Shown here in pieces: positions 15,642 through 24,189 of a stretch of 64,000 nucleotides of DNA (positions are counted from its first letter, which is position 1; each line of letters starts with the position of its first letter). The notes under the pieces were generated by a model that saw nothing but the letters and a program-made list of their open reading frames with translations, was not told the DNA's origin and did no database searches. Source of the DNA: Sinanaerobacter chloroacetimidivorans (lineage in GTDB: Bacteria > Bacillota > Clostridia > Peptostreptococcales > Anaerovoracaceae); NCBI RefSeq assembly GCF_018128545.1, contig NZ_JAGSND010000005.1, forward strand, positions 161,468 through 225,467, given 5' to 3'. The translations under genes and the position numbers were made by a program.

Positions 15642-18455
15642 ATGTACGAAAAATTGTTTTCCTCTGGGAAAATTGGAAATGTTGAGCTGAAAAACAGACT
15701 CGTGATGTCACCAATGGGAATAGGTTTGGCAGATATGGATGGAACACCAAGCGATGAGATGATTGCCTATTATGAGGCAAGAGCTATCGGTGGCGCTGGA
15801 CTAATTATACCAGAAATTACCCGTGTGAATGATGTACATGGAGCTGGATTGATGAGACAGCTGTCTGTTACAAAAGACAGGCATATCGAGCCGTTGTCAC
15901 GTCTTGCACAGGCGGTCCATAAACATGGTGCGAAGATTTTTATGCAGCTTCAACATCCGGGGAGAGAAGGAGTATCCAGACTTATCGGCGGCCAGCCAGT
16001 AGTGAGCGCTTCTGCTATTCCTTGTAAAGTCTCTAAGCAGGAAACGAGAGCATTGGAAACAGAAGAAGTAAAGCAGCTGATTCAGCAATTTGTTGATGGA
16101 GCAGTACGTGTACAGAAGGCGGGATGCGATGGAGTAGAACTACATTGTGCGCACGGCTACCTCTTGCAGCAGTTTTTGTCACCGTATACGAATAAACGAA
16201 CAGATGAATATGGAGGGAGTTTTGAGAATCGTCTTCGTATTGTGAAAGAGATTATACAGGGAATACGTGAAGCTTGCGGTAAAGAGTTTCCAATTGGAAT
16301 ACGCCTTACAGTGGAAGAATTCCTTGATAAAGTAGGTGTCACAGAAGACTACATACATATACAAGATGGAGTACAGATTGCAGTTGCATTAGAAGCGGAA
16401 GGACTTGATTTCATTGATGTTTCTGTAGGGCTTTATGAGACAGGATCAACTTGTGTAGAACCGATTTCTTTCCCGCAGGGCTGGAGACGTGATCTGATTA
16501 AGGCGGTTAAAGATAACGTGAAGATTCCAGTTATCGGTGTGTCTTCTATTCGAGATCCGGAAATTGCAGAAAAGTTCCTGGAAGATGGAGTTGAAGATTT
16601 TGTATCAATGGGACGCTCCTGGTTATGTGATGAGAATTGGGGAAGAAAGGTTCTGGAAGGAAGAGAATCAGAGCTGAGGAAGTGCATTAACTGTTTGAGA
16701 TGTTTTGAAAGCCTTGAGCAGTGGGGTGGTGCGGGAGTTCCGGCGGAATGTGCACTGAATCCGAGACTTGCAAGGGAAAAGAGATATGGCGAATTGACTT
16801 TAGCGCCTGCAGGTAAAAAAGCAGTTGTTGTTGGTGGTGGCCCAGCTGGAATGTGTGCGGCACAGACGCTTGCGCTTCGTGGCGTAAAGGTTATTTTGAT
16901 GGATGATAAAGCAGAACTGGGCGGGACTGTGAATTATGCGAAGAAACCACCGCTGAAAGAGCGTATGCAGTGGCTTGCAAATTATTATAAAAATGAATTT
17001 AAGCGCCTTGGAGTTGAGGTTCGCTTAAATACGAAAGCAACAGAAGATTCTATCGTAGAGTTAAATCCAGATGCAGTGATAGTTGCAACAGGTTCTAAGT
17101 CGGTGGTGCCAAGTAAAATACCAGGGATTACGAATGAGCATGTATATACAGTAGAGGAGATTTTAGGCGGTAAAGTTCATATAGAAGGTAAAAAAGTTGT
17201 TGTCATCGGTGGAGGTCAGACAGGGCTTGAAACTGCAGAATATCTATGTACTGGAAAAAATCAAGTTGCTATAGTAGAAATGTTGGATAAGTTAGCTCCA
17301 AATGCGAATCCGACAAATGTAATGGATGTTTGTGGAAGATTGGGTAAAAGTGGAGTTCAATATTACTTATCACATGCACTCAAAGAAGTAAAAGAAGATA
17401 GGATTATCCTTGAAAAACTTGAAAATCATACAGAAGTTTCAATTCCGGCAGATGCAGTTGTGTTATCATTAGGATACCGTCCGGATGGAACACTTGCAGA
17501 TAGTTTAAGAGAACGTGGTATAGAAGCGCATGTGATTGGCAGTGCAAAAGTAGATGGTACAATAGCACCGGCAACTCGTTCAGGATATGAGATAGGGCGA
17601 GCGTTGTTTGCGGAAGAAAAGAAAATTCCAGGTTTTGTATCCTCAAAAGAAGATGTAGGGAATTTTGGGAAAATAAATTTGATGAAAAACCAGGAAGGAG
17701 TTTACTTGGCATATCTGACAGATCCAGCAGCAGTAGCGCGTATCCTTCCGCCACCGTTGAAACCATTCCCTATGCCGATTGTAACATTGTCAGTATGTCA
17801 TATTAAGGAACCCACTTTTGCAGATGATTACTATGAAGCAATTTTGGGAGTCTATGCAATGTACGGGCAGCAGAAGGGACTTTATACCGCCAGCTTGATT
17901 CTTGGTGGAAATGGCGCAGAGATGGCAACACAGTGTGGCCGGGATAATAGCGGTATACCGAAGAAATTAGGCGGGGAATTCATGATGCGCAGGAATGGCG
18001 ATGAAGTGAATGTACAAGTAACACGCAGGGGAACAGAGTTAGTAGACATCAGCATGAAATTAGGAGAATATAATAATCCAATGACTGCGGTGCTGTATCA
18101 GATGCCATCTGCGGGTGGAAAGACAATGGGTGGCGGATTTTATTATATGTTTGACAATCTGCCAGATAAGGATAGTGTAAGTCATTTTACAAATGCGTGC
18201 TTGATCTCTAATCTTTGTGAGTATACTTATCATAGCTGGGAGCCTGGACATGTAAGTGTGAAACTTAAATCAAGTCCTGATGATCCATGGGCTGAGTTGC
18301 CGATTAACAGTGTAATTGGAGGCGCTTGGGCAAACAATGACCTTTTGATTCAGAAAATGACACTTTTGGAAGAAGTGGAAGCTGATAAAGTAGTTCCGTA
18401 TCTACTTACAGGACGTTATGATCGAACTGCATTTATGGAAACATATAGAAAATAA
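15642..18455 (+). CDS. Old-yellow-enzyme/Fe-S/FAD flavoprotein fused to an acetoacetate-decarboxylase-like domain
   Basis: 937 residues in four parts. Residues 1-335 are an FMN-binding OYE barrel (LKNRLVMSPMGIGLAD, MQLQHPGREG, GVELHCAHGYLLQQFLSPYT). Cysteines 348, 351, 354 and 370 form a probable 4Fe-4S site; the CINCLRC spacing is tighter than in dienoyl-CoA reductase. Residues about 390-670 form an FAD/NAD module (VVVGGGPAGMCAAQTLALRG, VVVIGGGQTGLETAEYL). Residues about 685-937 resemble acetoacetate decarboxylase: AYLTDPAAVARILPPPLKPF, the acidic YYEAI, and GIPKKLGG with Lys774-Lys775 at the Schiff-base lysine position. The family arginine in YRTD is replaced by leucine. Enoate reductases of this type normally end near residue 650-680. 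It likely reduces an enone or enoate and may decarboxylate a beta-keto acid; the substrate is unknown. Confidence 0.88.
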   Translation: MYEKLFSSGKIGNVELKNRLVMSPMGIGLADMDGTPSDEMIAYYEARAIGGAGLIIPEITRVNDVHGAGLMRQLSVTKDRHIEPLSRLAQAVHKHGAKIFMQLQHPGREGVSRLIGGQPVVSASAIPCKVSKQETRALETEEVKQLIQQFVDGAVRVQKAGCDGVELHCAHGYLLQQFLSPYTNKRTDEYGGSFENRLRIVKEIIQGIREACGKEFPIGIRLTVEEFLDKVGVTEDYIHIQDGVQIAVALEAEGLDFIDVSVGLYETGSTCVEPISFPQGWRRDLIKAVKDNVKIPVIGVSSIRDPEIAEKFLEDGVEDFVSMGRSWLCDENWGRKVLEGRESELRKCINCLRCFESLEQWGGAGVPAECALNPRLAREKRYGELTLAPAGKKAVVVGGGPAGMCAAQTLALRGVKVILMDDKAELGGTVNYAKKPPLKERMQWLANYYKNEFKRLGVEVRLNTKATEDSIVELNPDAVIVATGSKSVVPSKIPGITNEHVYTVEEILGGKVHIEGKKVVVIGGGQTGLETAEYLCTGKNQVAIVEMLDKLAPNANPTNVMDVCGRLGKSGVQYYLSHALKEVKEDRIILEKLENHTEVSIPADAVVLSLGYRPDGTLADSLRERGIEAHVIGSAKVDGTIAPATRSGYEIGRALFAEEKKIPGFVSSKEDVGNFGKINLMKNQEGVYLAYLTDPAAVARILPPPLKPFPMPIVTLSVCHIKEPTFADDYYEAILGVYAMYGQQKGLYTASLILGGNGAEMATQCGRDNSGIPKKLGGEFMMRRNGDEVNVQVTRRGTELVDISMKLGEYNNPMTAVLYQMPSAGGKTMGGGFYYMFDNLPDKDSVSHFTNACLISNLCEYTYHSWEPGHVSVKLKSSPDDPWAELPINSVIGGAWANNDLLIQKMTLLEEVEADKVVPYLLTGRYDRTAFMETYRK

Positions 18456-18613
18456 AATTAATGTATATTAGTTGTCTGATATTTTATTACTTAAAATTTG
18501 GGCTAGATTAAATTTGATTATAATTTTTGAAGAGAATAATAATCTCTGGATTAGAACCAAAAATTTTTGTTTTGCCCGAATAGTTGCTGTTTAATATTTC
18601 GGATGAATTGGAG

Positions 18614-18655
18614 GCAGTTGCTTCACGGGAGATCTGTGGAGCAACTGCTTTTTAA
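18614..18655 (+). terminator. Rho-independent terminator after the flavoprotein operon
   Basis: Nine-bp perfect stem GCAGTTGCT (18614-18622) / AGCAACTGC (18640-18648) followed by TTTTTAATTTT. It lies 159 bp after the flavoprotein stop. Confidence 0.85.
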
Positions 18656-18720
18656 TTTTAAGAATCATATGGATTAAACAGTGAAACATTTCAAATAAGC
18701 TTACGGGATGAAGATCAATA

Positions 18721-19023
18721 TTATTCATCAGAAAAATTATTATGAAAGGCAAGAAGCTGTTCTGCAAGGCAATCAAGTGTATTTAATAGAATTTTTCTGT
18801 TTTCCGAAGTACAAGCTTGGAATTTTCCAATGAATCTTTGTATTTCCTCATCATCGACAGGAATTTTTGAAGGAAATAGCATATTTGCTGAAATGCCTAA
18901 TCGCTCAATTATTACAGATAAAGTTTCATAGGTAGTATTTTTTCTGCCTTTTTCAATATCCTGAATAGTTTCTTGGAAGAGAAAACGAAGAACTGGTACT
19001 TGGGTACTATGATGATCACTCAA
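18721..19023 (-). pseudogene. XRE-type HTH regulator lacking its N-terminus
   Basis: The readable part (ETIQDIEKGRKNTTYETLSV, IIERLGISANMLFPSK, then an EEIQRFIGKFQAC helix and LLNTLDCLAEQLLAF) matches XRE regulators carried at the ends of clostridial conjugative elements. Their usual first 25-30 residues with the first HTH helices are missing, replaced by a short unrelated start (MSDHHSTQVPVLRFLFQ). The truncation point is next to a small ORF on the other strand at 19026, so a deletion or insertion joined two fragments here. A functional repressor is unlikely. Confidence 0.65.
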
Positions 19024-19025
19024 AA

Positions 19026-19259
19026 GTGATCAACGAAAAATATGTAGGATACACAGGTGTGTACTTTAAGGAATTGGGTAAGGATGGCAGGATTTTACGG
19101 TTTCCTAAAGATTGGATGCCTTCCAGAATAAGCTTGGGCAAGTTCGTATTTGGATATTCCGATAAGATAGATATAACACCAATGAAGGTAAAAACGATTT
19201 TTGAGAACGGAAAGTTTATCGGGCCATCAATTGCAGAGGAAGAAAAACTTGATTATTAA
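19026..19259 (+). CDS. Hypothetical 77-residue protein, probably a C-terminal fragment
   Basis: The frame opens at a GTG at 19026 with no clear ribosome-binding site and encodes YVGYTGVYFKELGKDGRIL, then FPKDWMPSRISLGKFVFGY and a polar tail. The sequence reads like real protein, but I do not recognise the family. It starts three bases from the truncated XRE gene on the other strand, which suggests it is the 3' remnant of a longer gene left after a rearrangement at about 19023. Confidence 0.4.
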   Translation: MINEKYVGYTGVYFKELGKDGRILRFPKDWMPSRISLGKFVFGYSDKIDITPMKVKTIFENGKFIGPSIAEEEKLDY

Positions 19260-19302
19260 GGAAAGAAATAGAATGTTGATACATTCCTGACAACAGCAAT
19301 CT

Positions 19303-19448
19303 GTGGATATGTTTCTGCAGATAGACGCAAAAGTGGATTTGTTTCCGCATACGGGTGACGTCCATAGTGCTGCCTCGGGACATTCACGCAAGGGCACGAC
19401 ATCAATATCGACGTCTCAACCTATAACATTGGACATGTTTCCTCAAAC
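19303..19448 (+). repeat. Three imperfect 20-bp direct repeats (possible insertion-sequence end relic)
   Basis: Copies at 19303-19322, 19333-19352 and 19429-19448 share GGAYWTGTTTCYKCANAY. Multiple short direct repeats near a terminus are known for IS21-family ends, and the copies lie in the 354-bp gene-free gap between the ORF ending at 19259 and the relaxase. No transposase gene is present. Apart from these repeats I see nothing else in 19260-19613. Confidence 0.4.
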
Positions 19449-19613
19449 GTAAAATTTGGATTTTGCCGTCTGACATCAGATGGTCAAACTCCGGCCATCC
19501 AGAACATGAAAACATGTCCATGTATCTTTAGATTGTTATCCAGATCAACAAGTTGCAAGGACACCCGATTTGGCTAGTTGGCTATATTATCGGCTTTATT
19601 GGTTATTCATATT

Positions 19614-21017
19614 CTATAGAACCCGCTCTATTTTTTTATCTTCTGGGCATGAGGCTCCCATAATAAGATTGACATTGTTTTTTATGATTACAGATTGTTT
19701 CATAATGTTCTTCATAGACCTATAGTCTGCTGATAGCGATTTTTTCGCACTCGAGCACTTCTGGTATTCTAATTGAAGATTTTTCATGGCAGGTATTTGC
19801 TTTGCTGAGAGCAAACTGAATGCTTGTTTCGCAGATTGATGAATCAAAATATCCTCTGCGTTTGCCTCGTAAAACCTTCCTGAAAATCCGGACTCTCGAT
19901 ATGCGGTATATATCTCCTTCGTTTTCGCATAGTTAATGATATGCTTCTTCAACTCAGTAATCTCCGCCATTCGTTTTTCAAGATCCTTGATCTGCTGTGA
20001 CAGCTCGTGATATCGATCCGTCGCAGCTTTTGTTTTTTCAACCAGCGTTTCATAATCGGTAATGTTGTTTTCTGTCAGAAAATTGATGGTCTGGGCCATT
20101 TGCTTCAGATTGAAAACCTTCGCCCAGCGTTCGTAACCAGGACCTTTTCCTGCTTGCAGCTTGGCCTGAATGTCCACCAGAAGGTTGATCTTATCTGGAT
20201 TTTTTCGATATGGAACTTTGGCTTTTGGCGCGTGGACCGTCTTTCCGAGTATCGCTGATCTCAGTTCATCTTCAGAATATCCTTCACCCAGGGATCGTAA
20301 TCTGGTGAATTTTTGCTGACCACTGGCTTTGAAGGCGAGATGCTGCCCTTGTTTCACTTCATAGCCGGACTCCATCATGAGCTTCAGGAAAGTATCAAAA
20401 TCTGCTGGCTTTTGCGCCATGACAGCATCGATGATTTGTCTCAGCTTCTCCTGCCAGGATAGCGGTTTTTTGTCGCCCAGCCACTTGCCGTAATGGGAGG
20501 GTCCTTGCTTTGGTTTTTCGATGATTGAGAGTCCGTTCTCAAGGCAAAGCTTGTCACTGATTTTCCGGACTGCTTCGCTAGAGCCAAAGAAATTTCTAAA
20601 TTTCTGTGTATGATCGATAGATGTGGAATTGAAAATGATGTGATTATGGATATGGGCATGATCGGTATGGGTGGCGACAACAAATTGATACTTGCCCTTG
20701 GTGAAACTCATGGCCAGCTCAAAACCGATCTCCTGTGCCTTCTCCGGGGTGATCTCACCCGGCTTAAAGGACTGTCGGATCTGATAGAGCACGATGTCAC
20801 TCTTCTTCTCTTCACCGCGTCCAATGTAGGTTTCATATTCTTTCTTGCAGAGCAGCATCTCTCCGGCGGCGGTTTCCGGTTCGCAGCCATAGGCCTTGAC
20901 GAGCTGGCCACTGTTGGTTTTTTCTGGATTGATGGCATAGGAAAGGCGTTCATGTACCGTGTGGGCCACAGTCTGGCCTTTGATGACGTGCATGGGAATT
21001 AATCTCGTGGTTGCCAT
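19614..21017 (-). CDS. Relaxase/mobilization nuclease (MobA/VirD2 family)
   Basis: 467 residues from ATG 21017, which has GGAGG eight bases upstream; the GTG at 21026 is too close. The N-terminal relaxase domain (about 1-230) has HTDHAHIHNH at 117-126, the three-histidine metal-binding motif III, and an upstream tyrosine region YGCEPETA typical of this family's N-terminus. It nicks oriT and stays bound to the 5' end of the transferred strand. The C-terminal 200 residues are helical and lysine-rich. It is the last gene of the transfer operon, downstream of MobC and the CD1845 protein. Confidence 0.92.
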   Translation of the reverse strand: MATTRLIPMHVIKGQTVAHTVHERLSYAINPEKTNSGQLVKAYGCEPETAAGEMLLCKKEYETYIGRGEEKKSDIVLYQIRQSFKPGEITPEKAQEIGFELAMSFTKGKYQFVVATHTDHAHIHNHIIFNSTSIDHTQKFRNFFGSSEAVRKISDKLCLENGLSIIEKPKQGPSHYGKWLGDKKPLSWQEKLRQIIDAVMAQKPADFDTFLKLMMESGYEVKQGQHLAFKASGQQKFTRLRSLGEGYSEDELRSAILGKTVHAPKAKVPYRKNPDKINLLVDIQAKLQAGKGPGYERWAKVFNLKQMAQTINFLTENNITDYETLVEKTKAATDRYHELSQQIKDLEKRMAEITELKKHIINYAKTKEIYTAYRESGFSGRFYEANAEDILIHQSAKQAFSLLSAKQIPAMKNLQLEYQKCSSAKKSLSADYRSMKNIMKQSVIIKNNVNLIMGASCPEDKKIERVL

Positions 21018-21094
21018 AGCGGACACCTCCTTCCAAAAGAAAAAGGCGCAGCAGATTGCTCTACCGCGCCGTCACAGGATTATTCTTTCTTTTC

Positions 21095-21379
21095 TCAAAT
21101 AGCTTTCAGAGAATCATTGAATACACCAAGCAACTCAACCAGGAAGGCTGCGATCAGCGGCAGTCCGAAGGGACTGATCAGCCACGCCAAACCCATCAAT
21201 CTCAGACCTTCTGGGAAATCCTGAAGCAGGACCATAGTTCCCAGCGCAATGGCAAAGCAGACAAAAGCCACGATCCCAAGCACCATGGTGGACAGCTGGC
21301 ACAGCAGACGGCAGGCTGCAACAAGGATCGTCAAAGCCAGTGTTAACGGGAATAAGAACAGCTTGATGAGAAATCTCAT
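21095..21379 (-). CDS. CD1845-family small membrane protein
   Basis: 94 residues from ATG 21379 with GGAGGTG upstream. Three hydrophobic segments are visible: FLIKLFLFPLTLALTILVAA, MVLGIVAFVCFAIALGTMV and GLAWLISPFGLPLIAAFLV. Proteins of this size and sequence are regularly located between MobC and relaxase in clostridial conjugative elements (the CD1845 family). Function is unknown; it probably sits in the membrane with the mating-pair apparatus. Confidence 0.75.
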   Translation of the reverse strand: MRFLIKLFLFPLTLALTILVAACRLLCQLSTMVLGIVAFVCFAIALGTMVLLQDFPEGLRLMGLAWLISPFGLPLIAAFLVELLGVFNDSLKAI

Positions 21380-21465
21380 GCTGCACACCTCCATTCAACC
21401 AAATTATCTTCTACTCTGAGCGTAGCAAGGAATCCAAATGTCGTCCATGTTGTCGATAAAAAATT

Positions 21466-21804
21466 TTAGTCTATGGTGGAAAGGCGGGTCATGATCTGAT
21501 CCGCCTTTTCCCATACACTCTTTAGGCTGCTCTGGATATCCTCAATATCAGCCTCATAGATGCGTCCGGTCTCATGCGCCCGCTTGGCATATTGATTCAG
21601 GTTGTTGCTGCTTCTTCGAAGGAGCGATACCAGTTCAGAAATATCGGAGAGGTCCAGCCGGACCACATAGCCGTCAATAGCCATCTTTCTGATGTAGGCC
21701 CCCATGTTTTTTGTCCCCAGCTGGCGCATCTTTTCTTCGATCAGCGCTTTTTCACACTCGTTGACCATGATAATAATGGGGATCTGTCGCTTCCTGTTTG
21801 CCAA
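21466..21804 (-). CDS. mobC: MobC-family relaxosome protein
   Basis: 112 residues. The family start ANRKRQIPIIIMVNECEKAL is preceded by GAGGAGGTGATGAT, making TTG 21804 the start rather than 21831. The N-terminal half has a ribbon-helix-helix-like pattern, with MGAYIRKMAIDGYV. The C-terminal half is helical: LVSLLRRSSNNLNQYAKRAH, the classic MobC signature. It binds near oriT and helps the relaxase melt and nick DNA. Confidence 0.88.
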   Translation of the reverse strand: MANRKRQIPIIIMVNECEKALIEEKMRQLGTKNMGAYIRKMAIDGYVVRLDLSDISELVSLLRRSSNNLNQYAKRAHETGRIYEADIEDIQSSLKSVWEKADQIMTRLSTID

Positions 21805-21853
21805 ATCATCACCTCCTCGAGTGCCCACCACCTTTCTGCTGTAGATGTTCTTT

Positions 21854-22084
21854 TTAGTCGTCTCCTTCCTCGTAGTCGGGAACCAGGATCAACTCTCCAT
21901 ATTCCTGATCACTCATGGCCGTCAGCTTCTTCAAGGCACTTTGGATAAGTTCGGAGAGTTCCGCGTCGTCAGGGGCAAGCTCCAGGGCAATTTTTTCAAG
22001 TCCTGCCATCAGTCCAGCCCGGGTGCCGGTATCATAAATACACATGAGGTTAAGTTCTTCAATACTGAATCTATCCATCTTCAT
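21854..22084 (-). CDS. Transposon-transfer assisting protein (TTRAP family)
   Basis: 76 residues. RFSIEELNLMCIYDTGTRAG, then an acidic helical stretch ending LTAMSDQEYGELILVPDYEE, matches the TTRAP family found only in conjugative transposons. Its ATG overlaps the stop of the RadC/ArdC gene as ATGA, indicating translational coupling. The precise role in transfer is not known. Confidence 0.75.
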   Translation of the reverse strand: MKMDRFSIEELNLMCIYDTGTRAGLMAGLEKIALELAPDDAELSELIQSALKKLTAMSDQEYGELILVPDYEEGDD

Positions 22085-24189
22085 CTCTCCATTTCTGCAG
22101 TTTTGTGAGGCAGCGTTTTGCTGATCTCAGATTTCTCAGAAGACTTTTTCAGCCGCTGCTTTACGGATTCCTTCAGTGGCTTTTTCTCTTCGCGGCTTTC
22201 GGCAGGCGCATTGGTCTTTTCCAGATCTTTTGTTGGAACGTTATTGATCAGTCCATCAAATTGATTGTCATTCTGCTCCACCGTATCCTCAATGCTCCGC
22301 AAGGGATTGATGGGTTTGATGAACTCCGGCACTTCCTTAAAGCCAATGGCATCCACATAATGAGCGGTGTGCTCGCCGTGTTGCTTCAAGACGATGACAT
22401 CGCTCATGGATAGGCTATGCCCGGTGAAGTCCTTGGGCCGATCCTCATTGAATTTTTCATAGATACCGTTCAACGTCCCATTAGTGTCGGCAGCCGCCTC
22501 AAAATGTCCGGTGTAGGTCAGATCATAATTCTTATAGTCCACAGTCAGACCGAGCTTCTGCAGGTGATGCAGGCTCTCAAATTGATGGTTTCGCAGATTC
22601 TCGTCGTTTCTCAGTTGATAGATGGCATAGGTGTCATCTGGACCTATGAGGAATTCCACCTCCTGCAGGCGAGGAGATGGATTATCATCAGTCCCCGTCT
22701 TTTCGTTTTGCTTTTCTATGTCTGCTGCAGAAATCCCGCGCTCCTTGGTGATTTCTGCAAAATGGCGATCGATGTCATCGATTAGCTCTGCTGAGGTCTT
22801 GCTGATAGTCTCCAGGGAAGCCTTCAGCTCGGGCAGATCCTTGTCCTTGCTCCAGGCAGCGATGTAGCCAAAGCTGTTCTCGTCTGTGGCGATGCCATAA
22901 TAGGCACATACCGCAAAGGAGACACTTTCTGCCTCGACTTCTTCAGTTCTCCGATCTTTAGGCTTTTCCGGTGCTTTGCCAGCTTCTCCACGATCTTGCG
23001 CCTGGTCAGGCTGTAGATTATGAAGCTTGGCGTGGGCGATCTCATGGATGGCCGCAGAGACCGTCTGGATCTCACTCATGTCATCCCGAATGGCGATTTT
23101 TTGTCTGCCCTGGCTGAAATAGCCGTCGGTGCTAGCGGGCATCACTTCAAAGGATATGGGAACGGGGGAGGATCGCTTCAGAGCCTCCATGAAAATATCA
23201 TATTGCTTGACGTCGCCGGTCAGGGTACTTGCCAGCTGGGGAAGGGGCTTCCCGTCCGTCTGGGAGACATCAAAGACAGAGACGACCCGAAACCGGGGGA
23301 TCTTGATCTCCACTTCTTCGGTGAGAGTCTTGCCAGTGACATCCCGCAGGGGTTTCTGCGTCACAGGATCTAGCTTATCAACTTCTTTTTTGGTTTTGAC
23401 AGGGGCTGGGGCAATGATGCGGATGCCTTTTTCACCTTTCAGGACATTGCGCTGGAACTGATCCTGCCAGCGGTTGTATCCGGCCACCAGTGTGGCATCC
23501 GGCTTTTGCATGGCGATGAGGATCGTGTTGTTCAGGGAATAATGATGAAACCTCGACATGGTGCGCAGGTAGTCCTGGTATTTATCGCCGCTGAAAAAAT
23601 CACGGATGCCTTGTTCCAGCTTGTCCGTGATTTCCTTGAGGCCATCCTTGATGTTTTTTTCGGGTGCCACCTGAGCTGAGGATTCCCTGACCGCTTCCTT
23701 TTGGCCGTAAGCAGCTGGCGCTTCCAGTACGCCGTGGGCCTGGAAGGAGTAGTGATCCTGCTGATTAATCCCATTGATAATCAGATGGTCCAGCACCTGG
23801 ATGCCCAGAAGATTGCCGGTTTCCTTCAGCCTTTTCGTCACGGTGAGATCTTCAGAGCTTGGCGTCAGATCGCCGGATGGGTGATTGTGACAAAGGATCA
23901 CCGCATTAGCCTTATTGACGATGGCATTTCGGAAGACTTCCCTGGGGTGGACGATGGAGCTGTTGATGGTCCCCAGTGATACGACCTCATGATCGATGAC
24001 ACGGTTCTTGGTATTGAGGAAGGCCACAACAAAGGCTTCCTTGTCATGGACCTGATCCATCACCGAGCGAAAAAAGTTCGCTGCCGTATCCGGTGAATTA
24101 ATGACCGGGTTTTTCGTGTTGATACCGCTGCTCATGCGGTAAAGATCCAGAAAGGCCTGGACATAGCGAAGCTCATCCGTGTTATTCAT
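22081..24189 (-). CDS. RadC-ArdC-YodL multidomain protein (probable antirestriction/transfer-associated)
   Basis: 702 residues combining three known modules. Residues about 25-155 are RadC-like with the JAMM motif HNHPSGDLTPSSED (His101, His103, Asp107 plus an upstream glutamate). Residues about 185-400 are ArdC-like: an ssDNA-binding N-domain with YNRWQDQFQRNVLKGEKGIR and a zincin motif HEIAHAKLHN at 382. Residues about 510-620 are a YodL domain (DDTYAIYQLRNDENLR ... SMSDVIVL). ArdC proteins protect incoming single-stranded plasmid DNA against restriction, so a similar role during conjugation is likely. It overlaps the TTRAP gene and the 59-residue gene upstream. Confidence 0.85.
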   Translation of the reverse strand: MNNTDELRYVQAFLDLYRMSSGINTKNPVINSPDTAANFFRSVMDQVHDKEAFVVAFLNTKNRVIDHEVVSLGTINSSIVHPREVFRNAIVNKANAVILCHNHPSGDLTPSSEDLTVTKRLKETGNLLGIQVLDHLIINGINQQDHYSFQAHGVLEAPAAYGQKEAVRESSAQVAPEKNIKDGLKEITDKLEQGIRDFFSGDKYQDYLRTMSRFHHYSLNNTILIAMQKPDATLVAGYNRWQDQFQRNVLKGEKGIRIIAPAPVKTKKEVDKLDPVTQKPLRDVTGKTLTEEVEIKIPRFRVVSVFDVSQTDGKPLPQLASTLTGDVKQYDIFMEALKRSSPVPISFEVMPASTDGYFSQGRQKIAIRDDMSEIQTVSAAIHEIAHAKLHNLQPDQAQDRGEAGKAPEKPKDRRTEEVEAESVSFAVCAYYGIATDENSFGYIAAWSKDKDLPELKASLETISKTSAELIDDIDRHFAEITKERGISAADIEKQNEKTGTDDNPSPRLQEVEFLIGPDDTYAIYQLRNDENLRNHQFESLHHLQKLGLTVDYKNYDLTYTGHFEAAADTNGTLNGIYEKFNEDRPKDFTGHSLSMSDVIVLKQHGEHTAHYVDAIGFKEVPEFIKPINPLRSIEDTVEQNDNQFDGLINNVPTKDLEKTNAPAESREEKKPLKESVKQRLKKSSEKSEISKTLPHKTAEMER

